Assembly: GCA_000697055.1 (NCBI GenBank) | Contig: JNDT01001401.1 | Location: 1 to 16,175 of the forward strand | Length of the DNA: 16,175 bases | Reading direction: 5' to 3' | Origin: Saksenaea vasiformis B4078 | Taxonomy: Eukaryota; Mucoromycota; Mucoromycetes; Mucorales; Saksenaeaceae | In this document: positions 1 to 9,249 of the stretch, piece by piece | Layout of the letters: the number at the start of each line of letters is the position of its first letter | How positions within the stretch are numbered: the stretch's first letter is position 1 | Made by a program: the position numbers and the translations under genes | The notes under the pieces: generated by a model | Told to the model about the DNA's origin: nothing | Databases searched by the model: none | Seen by the model: only the letters and a program-made list of their open reading frames with translations

Positions 1-49
1 CTCTGAGGTTTTTATCGATCCTGACATAACTTCACGGTTGTTTCAACCT

Positions 50-58
50 GGAGGGGGG
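50..58 (+). other. polypurine tract of a Ty3/gypsy-like retroelement
   Basis: The purine run GGAGGGGGG is followed by TA and then by the TGTC that opens the LTR. In LTR retrotransposons a polypurine tract directly precedes the 3' LTR and primes plus-strand DNA synthesis. Its position shows that the internal (gag-pol) part of the element lies to the left of the window. Only about 60 bp of internal sequence is present, so no coding domain can be checked. Confidence 0.6.
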
Positions 59-61
59 TAA

Positions 62-394
62 TGTCGTATAGGACGACTCATATTGATGTATAAGTCATAT
101 CGGTAATGACCGTAATGAAATAAACTCAGAGAGTCACCTATAATTAGTGCAGAACTGAGTATCTTGATCTGAGTGAAATTAAAGATCAGGTACATGAAAT
201 AACTCCGCTTGATCCAAGATTACAGCAGAAAAGAACAAGAAGAATATGACAGACGAGATAAGAGTATCAAGACACCCGAAAGGACATGTTTTATCCAACC
301 ATGGCCTTTCTACAAGCTCCACTCTAATTCTTGAATATAAATAGGATAGAAAATGATGTACTAGAACGACATCCCTTTTTTATTGAACTTGACA
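62..394 (+). mobile_element. LTR of a Ty3/gypsy-like retrotransposon (right-hand LTR)
   Basis: The segment begins TGTC and ends GACA, the short inverted repeat typical of LTR termini, and follows a polypurine tract. A TATA-type promoter motif (TATAAATA, 336-343) lies about 50 bp before the proposed right end, where a U3/R boundary is expected. The length of 333 bp is ordinary for fungal LTRs. The next five bases, ATTAA (395-399), would be the target-site duplication, but the partner copy is outside the window. The right boundary is inferred; an alternative end is the CA at 409-410. No second LTR is present here to confirm either end. Confidence 0.5.
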
Positions 395-873
395 ATTAAA
401 AAGAGTCTCAAAGGATTTTCTCGTCTGATTTTCCTATTTTTTGATCTATCCATTTATCACAGAGCGGCTGCTGATGTTCGAAGAAATATGATCGATTGAA
501 ATGATCGCCGCTGTACAATAGCATAAATGCTTCTAAAGAGGACGCACTCATTTTATTTAGAAGGGGCCGTTTGAAAGAGATGACGTGTGATGTGCGAACA
601 CGCAGCATTTACTAAACTTTCAGATGTTCCGATGAGACATGACCATCCTCCCTAGTTATTAGGTCAATAGATATAATAATTAATATTAACTATTATATTT
701 AAAGTTAAAATAAATTATTAATATTGATATTTTATAAAATAACTAAATAAAGTAAGAAAAAATTACTAAATAATAGAAATAAAGTAACCAAAATTACTAT
801 AGAAATACCCAAAAAGACATGACGTTCTTGTGTGAGGCCAGAAAATTTTACACAAATGATGATAAAAACATCA
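395..873. other. AT-rich spacer between the LTR and the tRNA gene
   Basis: No recognisable gene. A 66-codon ATG-initiated frame runs on the minus strand (608 to 408) and stops 14 bp from the LTR edge; it resembles no family I know and could be chance or a gene end cut by the LTR insertion. Positions about 650-800 are extremely AT-rich, with runs of TAATA and TTAAA. The right part is the 5' flank of the tRNA-Asn gene. Confidence 0.4.
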
Positions 874-947
874 GCTCTTGTGGCGCAATTGGCTAGCGCG
901 TCTGACTGTTAATCAGGAGGTTGGTGGTTCGAGCCCACCCAGGAGCG
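874..947 (+). tRNA. tRNA-Asn (anticodon GUU)
   Basis: A full cloverleaf can be drawn. The acceptor stem GCTCTTG pairs with CAGGAGC (one G-T pair), followed by discriminator G947. The anticodon arm TCTGA/TCAGG encloses the loop CTGTTAA, giving anticodon GTT. The T arm contains GGTTCGAGCC, which is also the internal B box, and the A box is TGGCGCAATTGG (881-892). There is no intron and no encoded CCA, as expected for a nuclear eukaryotic tRNA gene. The type 2 longer variable arm is absent. Confidence 0.95.
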
Positions 948-953
948 CAGACA

Positions 954-959
954 TTTTTT
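954..959 (+). terminator. RNA polymerase III terminator of tRNA-Asn
   Basis: A run of six T residues begins seven bases after the mature tRNA 3' end. A T run of four or more on the coding strand is the usual Pol III stop signal. Confidence 0.8.
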
Positions 960-1550
960 GTCGTGCTTCTTTTTTGGCTGATCCAATTGTCGTGCGCGCC
1001 AAGTTGTAGTCGCACAAGAACTTCTGTGTAATCGGGCAAGGATCCCAAAACAGCAAGCCATTGTCCTCTCGGCCTCTGCTCCAAAAAGAACATGTCTTCA
1101 AGGAACCTCTGCTCAGCAAATGACGGAGTGATGTATTCACTTCCATTCCATTTTTATATCTTCAACCGTTTTATAGATTACACATAGTTTAGAGAAAAAA
1201 TATAAATACCAACTTTCATGGCGACAATAAAGCATGATCGTTTTTTACTCCCATTCTTATTCTTTATTGTTCCCCTTGATCCCCAGTGGGTTTGACCGTT
1301 TCCCGGAAGACAACTCAGATCAAGACATATCCACCGTTACGATATCGTTTTCGTGGGGTGTCCGTACACAACTACTGTTTTGGCTATAAGTCCAATCAAG
1401 CTGGTAAGGGATCACCAAAGATAATCGTAAACAGAAGAAATAAAAATAAGATAAACGGATGATGATCGTTATTGCACAAACTACGCGGGATATTTATATA
1501 CATTATTTTTTCTATTGTTTTCTATGAACGGAAGATGCGAGAAGTGTCTA

Positions 1551-1597
1551 AGAACTTCTTGGAAGTTAATCGCAACTTCGAGAACTTCCTGGAAGTA
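1551..1597. repeat. pair of AACTTC/GAAGTT palindromes spaced 30 bp apart
   Basis: AACTTC-TTG-GAAGTT (1553-1567) is repeated 30 bp later as AACTTC-CTG-GAAGT (1583-1596), with a further AACTTC at 1574-1579 between them. Both copies are preceded by AG. The arms resemble clustered GAA/TTC units as in heat-shock-type binding sites, but their spacing does not fit the canonical alternating nGAAn pattern, so the regulator is unknown. They lie about 850 bp from the nearest protein start and may belong to a decayed element. Confidence 0.4.
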
Positions 1598-2229
1598 CTT
1601 CGGTAAAATAATTTTGCGGGTAAGGGTCCGACGCTTTTTTTAGGAGAAATTTGATCTATGTTTGCTCCAGATAGCAAAAGTTTTTAGTAAATGCATTTAG
1701 GGCTAAAGAAACAGGATTATAAGTGGCGAACGTGAGTGATCTATTTTGCAGAAATTCGGACTCAATTTCTACTGACAGCTCCTCAGTATAATAGTAACAA
1801 TTACCCACTATCTACTATGATAATATCAATAGACATAATATTAAAGGACAGTGCATCATCCTTTTAGACGAAGTAAGCTCTGTATAGAGGATGACAACAT
1901 GATAATTTCTGCTAATATGGTCTCAGTTACACGTCGAAAGCCTAGAAACAAAGAATCCAGATGTAAAATCAAAGGCATAATTTGTACTTTGATTCCTGTT
2001 CTATGTTAGGTTCCATGCAGTAGAACAATTCATTACTGCACCTTCGACAATAGATGATTTTCTTTGTACAGAAGTGAGTATTCCGCGACGTTATGATATT
2101 CAGACCCATGGACCACTATTCAGTCGACGGGCCTTTATTGGAGTCGCCTCGTTATTATTGAGTTGAAGCCTATGAAAACTGTAGTTGTGCTGAATGTCCG
2201 TCTTGGAGTCTATACAATGGATATATTAC

Positions 2230-2251
2230 CGAGATGTATCTTGACATCTCG
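2230..2251. repeat. perfect 8-bp hairpin
   Basis: CGAGATGT (2230-2237) and ACATCTCG (2244-2251) are exact reverse complements around a six-base loop, followed by a T-rich stretch. It lies about 200 bp upstream of the acetyltransferase start. It could be a protein-binding dyad, a small-RNA 3' end or a relic of a mobile element; nothing in the sequence decides. Confidence 0.35.
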
Positions 2252-2447
2252 TTTCCTTTTTCTTATTTCCATGTCAGCCATATAACAGAGCCCAAAAAAA
2301 TAAGATCGATTTGGTCAACGCTACACTGCATATCACTTAATCCATACATCCTCTGCAATGTACCACAATTCACCCGCGAATCTTGTAGGAAAGCCGAATG
2401 ACGGACTGCGTTCTCTGTGCACAGAAGCAAACTCTTTTCGTCCACTC

Positions 2448-2972
2448 ATGAGTGTCACCTACTCCATTACCAAGGCCTTGCCGGAGCATATCTCTGCATT
2501 GCCAGCTATCGAGGCAAAAGCGGCCACACTTCTCAAAGGTTATGCACCCGATTCAGTTTTAAGTCAGGTCACAGACGAGGAAGATCTACGCATTGCTCAA
2601 CAGGAGAATCGCTTGTGGGTGGCATTAGCTGATGACAAGGTGGAAGTTGGTTTTGCTGTAGCTGAGATTCTTGATACAGAACATGTTCATCTCGGAGAGG
2701 TCGATGTTCATCCTGATCATGGTCGCAAGGGTCTGGGCAAAGCGTTGGTCATGGCTGTTTGCGACTGGGCCGAGTGCTCGGGATATTCACAAGTTACTCT
2801 TACGACGTTTCGCGATGTACCATGGAACCTCCCATTTTATGCTAAACTCGGGTTTCAAGCCATTTCAGAGCATGATCTAGGGGAAAAGTTAGATGGTATT
2901 CTTCGCGACGAGGGAGCTCGAGGTTTGGACCGAAATCGCAGAGTGGCCATGATCTACCGTTGTTCCGCTTGA
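2448..2972 (+). CDS. GNAT-family N-acetyltransferase, intronless
   Basis: A 174-residue protein of the GCN5-related N-acetyltransferase superfamily, which transfers acetyl from acetyl-CoA to an amine. The acetyl-CoA pyrophosphate-binding motif A is visible as VDVHPDHGRKGLGKALV (about residues 87-103; RKGLGK is the Q/RxxGxG/A signature), preceded by a core strand and followed by VTLTTFRDVPWNLPFYAKLG, the conserved C-terminal half of the fold. Length fits a single-domain GNAT. The substrate is not predictable. I chose the ATG at 2448 because the domain starts soon after it; the same frame is open 30 codons further upstream to an ATG at 2358, and that extension looks non-conserved. No introns interrupt it, although every other recognised protein gene here carries introns at roughly 50-400 bp intervals. 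The style resembles bacterial GNATs, so ancient transfer is possible. Confidence 0.85.
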   Translation: MSVTYSITKALPEHISALPAIEAKAATLLKGYAPDSVLSQVTDEEDLRIAQQENRLWVALADDKVEVGFAVAEILDTEHVHLGEVDVHPDHGRKGLGKALVMAVCDWAECSGYSQVTLTTFRDVPWNLPFYAKLGFQAISEHDLGEKLDGILRDEGARGLDRNRRVAMIYRCSA

Positions 2973-3012
2973 TCTATGTTTAGCTTTCATTTTTCGTTCT
3001 AGATATCCAGGC

Positions 3013-3018
3013 AATAAA
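3013..3018 (+). promoter_or_regulatory. polyadenylation signal of the GNAT gene
   Basis: AATAAA occurs 40 bp past the GNAT stop codon, in the position expected for a 3' UTR cleavage signal, and is followed by T-rich DNA (3050-3065). Confidence 0.6.
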
Positions 3019-3444
3019 CTTAGAGTGGATGCCCTTAAGGGTGAATTGCTTTGGTTTTTTGTGTTTAGTTAAGTCCAGCAAGCAATGCAGGAAACGAGAG
3101 AACGCACCGCTCAAACTTCGTCAGTAGCAAAGGCGCTACCGGAAGGGGAGTTACTGACCTCGAAATTTATCAAAGTGTCGGCATTGCTGTCCCTTGAACA
3201 GAGGCTGTGTGCGACAAATCGAGAGTATACCGAATCAATGCATTATCAGCGATGGAGAGCACCTACCGCCGGTCATCAATATTTCCTGTACTACTCTAGA
3301 GGATCTGACGTTGTAAACCCTTGTCCCATGAAGCGCATCCTTTTGTTGGCTCTGCCAAATGATCTTTTGTTCAATGATTGAAGCTAAAATGAATCTGTGT
3401 ATAACGAAAAGTAATTACTATGCAATTTTAATGAAGGTCTACAA
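3019..3444. other. intergenic interval between GNAT and PDCD2 (tail to tail)
   Basis: The two flanking genes converge here. A 98-codon ATG-initiated plus-strand frame (3085-3381) is open, but I recognise no domain, and it lies where the two 3' UTRs should be, so I do not call it a gene. On the minus strand an ATTAAA variant (3432-3427) lies 13 bp past the PDCD2 stop and could serve as its poly(A) signal. Confidence 0.35.
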
Positions 3445-4911
3445 TTAGTTGGATGCGTTTTGCTGGCGCAAGAACTCTTCTTTCGTGGGTCCCAAGTTCA
3501 TGCCATCCGTCGAGAAGTCTTGTTTCCAAATAAACTCTTCCGCGTACACGTCATTGCCAATTGGACAGTTATGCTTGCAGGTGTATGCATACAGTGAGCC
3601 CCAGTCAAGTGAATCCGTCGCCACATGCGAAACACCCAAGTAATTCAGCAGCGTCGAGAGAATTTGAAATTCAAACGTGCGTGGACCTCCGCAGCGCTCG
3701 CAATCTGGTATATCTGTCGGCTTGAACTTTTCTTGTACCCAAAGTGGTTCTCTGTCAGGCATATCGTATTCAACTCGATCATATCGGATCACTTGGTCTG
3801 GGTAAAGCTGAACTCGTAGCTGGAACTTCAAAAAGGCCTCATCGACATCTACAGATGAATCACCGTACGCCTCGTCGCCTGTAGGAACAAGTGCTTTGGA
3901 TGCATCTAGCCAAATGTAACACATTAATTCTGTGGGGACATGTGCTATTTCTTTAATTTCAACTACTTACCAAAGTTTCCCTCAGCAGATTGTCCAGGCT
4001 GCTTTTTCCCTTGTTGATTTTCCTCAAAAAATTTGCGCTGCTCTTCTTCCTCTTTTCCATCTTCCCCTTGGCCTTCCGGCTCATTGACAATTTCTTTTTC
4101 TTCAAATACTCGAGATTGCCGCAGCTGTTCCACATCTGCCTTTTCCTTAGAACCCAGTGTCTTATTACAGAACTCTTTATGTCGACACATGTTCCAGTCC
4201 ACAAGCTGATGCTGTCTCGAACAATAGTTGGCAGCGTGGCACCGGCCACACTTTTTCGTGCCTGCCACACCGCAAATTACGCAAAGGGGAGGTGCCTCGA
4301 AGTCCTTCGGGGTAAATTCTATCGGTTCTTCCTCCACTTCATCCTCTTCATCAGCTGGTGGTGGCCAATATGGATTTTCGCGAGGCAATTGGCTTCGGAA
4401 AATACGAAAACTAGAAGAAAGGCAGTTCGAAATTTTGCACTTGTTTCCTCTTTCATGCGCATACCTCTTTTGCCAATTCTGTCGGACACAGTTGCCATCT
4501 TTGCAGCAGAAAAGATACACAGTACGATGAAACGCTTCCGGAGGATGATCCTCTGGCGTGTAGAGCTGGTTCGCTTCATATTAGATTCCTGCGACTCATT
4601 GATCTCCGCTTTTACCTGGACTAGCAGCGTCATTGGCTGATCGCAGTTACCACAAGTGGTTTTCTCCACATTCAAGACATGTTCAGGATTAAGCCAAGCC
4701 TGCAACCTTATGTGCTCGGTAACTTCGTCCTGTTTCGATTCTCGGTGACAGAACTTACTGGTTTTCCTCCAGATTTGCTTGGGAACGTGTCTGCTGTCAA
4801 CGGTGTCTCGGGATCTTCAGCGTAGCCAAGCTGAGGGGCCCATTTATCTAGTGTTAGAGCTTCGCTCAATTCGCGTTGATCGAGTTCAGAGATGTCGCTA
4901 TCTGTATCCAT
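3445..4911 (-). CDS. PDCD2: PDCD2/Tsr4 family protein (uS5 chaperone), five exons
   Basis: PDCD2 and yeast Tsr4 are dedicated chaperones that bind nascent ribosomal protein uS5 (Rps2) for 40S assembly. Exons: 4911-4759, 4699-4616, 4565-4465, 4410-3971, 3929-3445, giving about 420 residues. Introns are 59, 50, 54 and 41 nt with GTAAGT, GTAAAA, GTATGC and GTAAGT donors. Residues 27-79 carry the N-terminal LGY...FPSKSGGKPAWLNPE segment and a CGNC zinc pair. A MYND-like finger spans about 156-194, with C156/C159, C167/C170, C176/H180 and H190/C194 as in animal PDCD2. The C-terminal domain (PDCD2_C) includes IPDCERCGGPRTFEFQ and LDWGSLYAYTC and ends close to FIWKQDF. An acidic Glu/Lys-rich linker (about 195-265) separates the two. 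The last intron could instead end at 3906, removing eight codons in frame. The start has no in-frame upstream rival. Confidence 0.93.
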
Positions 4912-5613
4912 GGCGAGAACAATAAAAGCAAAAAGAAAAAAAAAGTGTGCCTTCAGGGTTGTGGCTTTTCCGACAACTGAGATCTGGTTTGTCTCTTCGG
5001 GTCTTCAATTACAATGCATTCACAGCTATCATCAGTGGATTACTGCAGGACAGAATTTCAGCTGATAAATAGATAGCGGAATCTGATCCATATAGCGGAT
5101 GTTAAGCTGTAACTTTTGCCGATGACGGACGTACTATCTAATATTAGCTTGCAGCGGTCAAGTATATCCGGTCTCCATAGCTATCAGCATTAATTGTACT
5201 TCACACCCCAGAACCAGTCAGGACAGAAGATTTACTAGTCAAAAAGTATATGAAAGTATGAAAGTCTTTTTTATGTACTAAACATAACTGCATATCGAGA
5301 AGCTGCTAGCCCGCGCTTCCGCTCAGAGACATCACGATACAGGAGGTGTTACACCAATCAATCCTACTTCCTGAAAACCAATAGCGACATATTCGAAAAA
5401 CCTTCGTGAGAAGTCGCGCTATCCCGAGACTAAAGCATGGACTACCATGCAAGGTGCAAAACGCTATTTATCCCTCACATTGGCGCTTTCTCATACCTTT
5501 TTGGAGTGTTTAACCAGAGTGGCTCAACTTTGGTTGGAGCGCTCTCAATCCGAACGGAAATACACGTCTGATTGGTATATTAACAACGTATGTTTTATTT
5601 TATCTTAATACTC
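4912..5613. other. intergenic interval upstream of PDCD2
   Basis: This holds the PDCD2 promoter on the minus strand; an A-rich tract (4920-4945 on the plus strand) lies just before the start codon and would be in its 5' UTR or core promoter. I see no coding region, RNA gene or repeat in the rest. Confidence 0.4.
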
Positions 5614-6460
5614 TTTATTGAATGGATTTTTACGCTACTCTATGTAAATTTTACTTCCATCAAGAGCCAGGTTTGCGCTGAGGAAGGGATGAAATATGCG
5701 GTTATCAGTACATAAATTGGCGATAAAATAATACTCTACTTACACCAACTTGGTCCCCAGATGGATGCAAAATTTATTCTAGCAACATAAAAATTCATTC
5801 ACCGTTAGTAAATGGAAGCTACTTTGTTGCCAATTCACTTAACCCCCGAAGGGTATTCCCAGCTCATGCTGGGGACCGGCGCCGCACCTTGGACCGGTGG
5901 GCCCGGTGAAGATTGCAAATGGCCATGCGGCCGAGTTTCGATAGAACTACAGAGGACTTGGTCGATGCAGCACCTGGCGACTACTTGAAGGATGTAAGAA
6001 TGAGTGCCAACTGTGCATACAAATGGATATCATTTCATTTACCGAATGTGACAAGAAGGAGCTCACTCAGCCAAGGTGGTTCGAACAGAGGTCTTGTAGG
6101 CTCAAATATGAACATGGAGAATGAATGATCATGTATATGTTTCGAAGAATTGACATCCTTACCAGGATGTTTTTGTAAAGAACAGAGCCAAAGAAGAAAA
6201 AAGCAAATTCATGTGTTCCTTTAAAATACGGATCATTTTGGGAGGAACCTGTTCTTATCGTTAGACATTTTTACTGCTTCCGATGGGATCCTGGGAATCC
6301 ATCACTGAAGTCCCTCAATGCCAGAGTCTGGTTATCCAGGCGCGAACTATCCCTTGGATTAACGCAAAATAAACCACTTCTCACTGCAAAGACGTGTCAC
6401 CTTCCGGGGCAAAATTTATTCAACTTGACGCAGGTGATCAGTCAAAATCCAGTAAATTTA
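5614..6460 (+). repeat. diverged dispersed repeat, copy A
   Basis: This stretch aligns collinearly with 11028-11690 over much of its length. Shared blocks include TACGCTA/CTCTAT-type starts (5631 and 11036), GTTAGTAAATGGAAG (5804-5818) against GTTAGTGAATGGAAG (11209-11223), the CCCCGAAGG block (5844 and 11250), AGCCAAAGAA (6186-6195 and 11451-11460) and a final TCAAAATCCAGTAA block (about 6442 and 11674). By eye the identity is roughly two thirds, with indels; copy A has about 100-200 extra bases near 5900-6180. Neither copy has a long conserved reading frame. It could be an old non-autonomous transposon or a duplicated intergenic segment; I cannot assign a family. Ends are approximate. Confidence 0.65.
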
Positions 6461-6771
6461 ATCTCCTCATGCGTGCAGAGCTTATTTAAAATAGCGTAAT
6501 TGCCATTCAATGAACAGTAGAAAGCGGTTTCTCGAAACGACACGCTTCTTCGGTAAAGTGAGATTTTGCACCCATTTAACGTCGTCCATTAGCCTAGTCC
6601 AGCTCCTGTCGATGAGCGCAAACGTGTATGAAAAGGCCGCTAAAAATACTATGTTCGAAACATGGGGATAACAAAGGGAAACGATCCAACGCAAGTAATC
6701 GCGGAGCGCTAAATTAAGCGAGGAACAGTCAACCAATTTGCTGTTCGATAGAAGTGGAAATCCTGTACCAC
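6461..6771. other. short interval upstream of the transporter gene
   Basis: It should contain the promoter and 5' UTR of the MFSD5-type gene and possibly a missing first exon. I looked for a hydrophobic first membrane segment joined by splice sites and did not find a convincing one. A candidate acceptor (GATAG ending at 6751) directly precedes the open frame of the first recognised exon, so the start in that exon may not be the true one. Confidence 0.35.
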
Positions 6772-8426
6772 ATGCCCACGATGCGCCCCATGGAAATGAT
6801 TCTTGATGATGAGGTGCTTATGAAGGCTAACTTCAAAGCTTTCCAGAGAAAGTACTTGTTAGTCTACTTGACTATTATGGGCAAGTCACTCTTCAGTAGC
6901 GATCGCCAAAAGTTCTCATCATGTTTTAGGTGGCGATTGGCTGCAAGGACCTTATCTGTATAAACTCTACCAGTCATATGGACTTAATTTGATCCAAATA
7001 GCCACGTTATTTCTAACGGGCTTTGTGAGCAGTGCTATTGCTGGAACAGCGGTAGGAAGCATGGCAGATTCTTGGTAAAGGAGAAAAAAAAACTGCTTAT
7101 GTTCTTTGATTGATCGTAAGGATATAGGGGCCGACGTCGAGTGTGCCTCATCTTTTGTGGTGTAACTGTTGTAGCTCTTGCTATTCGGATGATAACCATA
7201 TTTTTTGTGCTTTGGGTTTCCCATGTGATGTCAGGCCTTGCCGCAGCGCTCTGTTACAGTGTGTTTGAGGCATGGTACGTGTCTGAACATACTTCTCGAG
7301 GATTCCCTGCTGAGTGGCGATCACAAACGTTCGCTATCGGCACATTTTACAATGGACTAGTAGCAATTGTTTCAGGTCTCGCAGCCAATATCCTTGTCGA
7401 TACGTTCGGGGTTAGCGCACCTTACAAAGCGTCGATGTGCCTTTCTGTACTAGCAGCCACAATTATCCACAGGACATGGTCGGAAAATTACGGAGAACGT
7501 CAAGGAAAGGTAAGACAGAAAAATGCTTCCGTGCCCACACCGTTGACGATCTCTGATTTAGCATCAGATGCATCTCGGTCGTACACTGCTGGACGGTTGT
7601 CGCGCCTTGTGGAGCGGTAAAGTCCGTTATCTCATATTATCATCATGGCTAAGATACAACCGATTTGCGAAACATAGATTCAAGTATTCTTGTTCTCGGA
7701 GCAGCTCAGACATTCTTTGAGTGTTCTATGTATACCTTTGTTCTTCTATATACGCCAGTTGTTGAAAACGCAGTCAATGAAAATGGTGAGATTGCCAATC
7801 GGGATGATCTATTGACATCCAAGTCCAATAGAGGGCAGTGGCACGAACATAAACCTTCCTTTGGGATATCTCTTTTCCACACTCATGTTTGCTGTTATGC
7901 TTGGATCGCTGGCGTTTCAAGCAGTAGATCGCCAGGCTAGCTCACCCACACCTATCTCGTTTCTTCGACAGCTCACAAAAGGTCGCTTATTGGGTTTTAC
8001 CCTTGGTCTGGCAAGTTTGGCATTTGCAACCATGGCGTATTATGAGCGTTCATCGGTAAAGAAAAAAGAGTACAACTATCCGAAACTTAATAATCTCTTG
8101 TTGTCAGCTCCCTCTTCTGGTACTGGCGTATCACTTGTTTGAATTTACGACTGGTCTATACTATCCCACTATCTCATCTCTCAAAGCCGAAGCTATTCCA
8201 GAAGAAACTAGAGCAGCTGTGATGACACTGCTGAGAATACCTATGAATGTGGGTGTAGGCATCATCATGTGGCATGTAAGCTGGGACAACCAATCACAAC
8301 CCCGTTACGATCTCACTAAAATTGCTGTAGGTGGATTCTTTGTCAACGTCCATGATGTTCGCTATTTGCGCTGTTATGGCCGCCCTAGGGTGCGGTCTCG
8401 TCACGTTCAAATATCATTGTAAGTAG
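6772..8426 (+). CDS. MFSD5: MFSD5-type molybdate-anion transporter, eight exons
   Basis: A major facilitator superfamily protein like animal and algal MFSD5/MOT2, which imports molybdate. Exons: 6772-6880, 6930-7074, 7128-7509, 7562-7616, 7678-7785, 7832-8055, 8108-8275, 8331-8426, joining without a stop to 428 residues. Hallmarks: GGDWLQGPYLYKLY (37-50), the MFS loop motif GSMADSWGRRR (about 79-88), SVFEAWYVSEH (about 129-139), FPAEWR, a TWSENYG block, GLYYPTISSLK with IPEE, and the final SMMFAICAVMA membrane segment. Introns are 46-61 nt; the first is GC-AG (GCAAGT donor) and the other six are GT-AG. The family has an extra membrane segment before GDWLQ that is not found here, so the 5' end is either an unseen exon or lost. 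The ATG at 6772 is the first in frame in this exon; 6790 has a better Kozak context. Confidence 0.88.
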
Positions 8427-8460
8427 GACAAAACATATTCGTTTCCAATCAGTACTCCAT

Positions 8461-8466
8461 AATAAA
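8461..8466 (+). promoter_or_regulatory. polyadenylation signal of the transporter gene
   Basis: AATAAA lies 35 bp after the transporter stop codon. The convergent RPS15 gene ends 79 bp further on, so the two 3' UTRs probably overlap. Confidence 0.6.
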
Positions 8467-8544
8467 GAGAATGTCAATCTACAGCGTAACGTCTCGATCG
8501 AACAAAAAAAAATTGCGTATATTTCTTTTTTTCTTCGCACATGA

Positions 8545-9249
8545 TTATTTGAGAGGAACGAATCTGGAAGAGTGGGTGGCACCAATACCGGGACGACCGT
8601 GTCTAACAGGCTTGTAGGTGATCCTGCAGAATTAAAGCATAACCCGTTAGCGTCTCCATAAACTTTCTACTAAATGAAAACTTACGAGAACTCGGCGAGG
8701 TAGTGACCAACCATCTCGGGCTTGATTTCAACCTGGTTGAAAGTCTTACCGTTATGGATACCTACAACAGATCCGATCATCTCGGGAACAATGATCATGT
8801 TACGAAGATGAGTCTTAACGGTAGCGGGTTTCTCGTCAGCGGCAGCCTCCTTCTTGGCCTTGCGGAGCTTCTTGATAAGACCCATGGGCTTGCGCTTCAA
8901 ACCACGCTGGAATCTTCTGCGAGCACGGCAGTGGACAAGCTCCATGAACTTTTTTGGAAAATGTTAAGTGCTACATGCAATTGTACTGAATCAGACTCAC
9001 CTGTTCAGAGGACAAGTCCAAAAGTTGGTCGAGGTCAACACCGCGGTAAGTGAACTTGCGGAAAGTACGCTTTCGCTGAGTGGTTTGTTGATCAGCCTGG
9101 GAATTGAAATGAGAGATTCAATTAACTTTCATGCTTGTGATATGGGGGAAAAAAGAAGGAAATAGTAATTTTTCATCGAATGTGTCTATGTCGCTATTCG
9201 GGATGGATGGATGGATGGATAGATGGGTACGTAGATCATCGCTTACCAT
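8545..9249 (-). CDS. RPS15: 40S ribosomal protein S15 (uS19), four exons
   Basis: uS19 sits in the head of the small ribosomal subunit close to the decoding region. Exons: 9249-9247, 9096-9001, 8948-8686, 8623-8545; 146 residues, matching the eukaryotic length of about 145. Exon 1 is only the ATG codon, directly followed by a GTAAGC donor, a layout common in fungal ribosomal protein genes. Exon 2 encodes [17 protein letters not shown], and exon 3 [12 protein letters not shown] and [19 protein letters not shown], the uS19 signature region. Exon 4 encodes [20 protein letters not shown] and the C-terminal FVPLK. Introns are 150, 52 and 62 nt; the first is the longest in the window, which often goes with regulation in ribosomal protein genes. 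The gene converges with the MFSD5-type gene, 118 bp apart. Confidence 0.97.
9202..9226. repeat. GATG tetranucleotide microsatellite inside RPS15 intron 1
   Basis: Five tandem GATG-type units followed by a diverged unit (AGATG) lie in the first RPS15 intron, about 20 bp from the donor. The rest of the intron is unremarkable and ends in a normal CAG acceptor. Confidence 0.85.

Larger units (their letters stand above)
960..2447. other. gene-poor interval, 1.5 kb
   Basis: No frame here matches a known family, and the open frames are short and mostly lack plausible starts. Two structured sites stand out and are listed separately: a 30-bp-spaced pair of palindromes (1551-1597) and a perfect hairpin (2230-2251). 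The last few hundred bases should contain the GNAT promoter. I see no clear TATA box, and the rest may be decayed transposon sequence. Confidence 0.4.

Noticed and set aside
913..1146. Minus-strand frames of 66-77 codons overlapping the tRNA gene
   Set aside because: They read antisense through the tRNA-Asn gene; such frames are a known annotation artefact.
3990..4640. 216-codon plus-strand open frame rich in Phe, Leu and Ser
   Set aside because: It is the antisense shadow of PDCD2 exons 2-4, and the sense strand carries conserved motifs and splice sites.
6482..6736. 84-codon hydrophobic minus-strand frame upstream of the transporter
   Set aside because: The start would be a TTG, there is no family resemblance, and it overlaps the likely promoter of the transporter gene.
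9097..9246. A snoRNA hidden in the long first intron of RPS15
   Set aside because: I looked for C (RTGATGA) and D (CTGA) boxes with terminal stems. GATGAT-like and CGATGAA-like strings occur, but there is no D box or closing stem, and no H/ACA pattern is evident.
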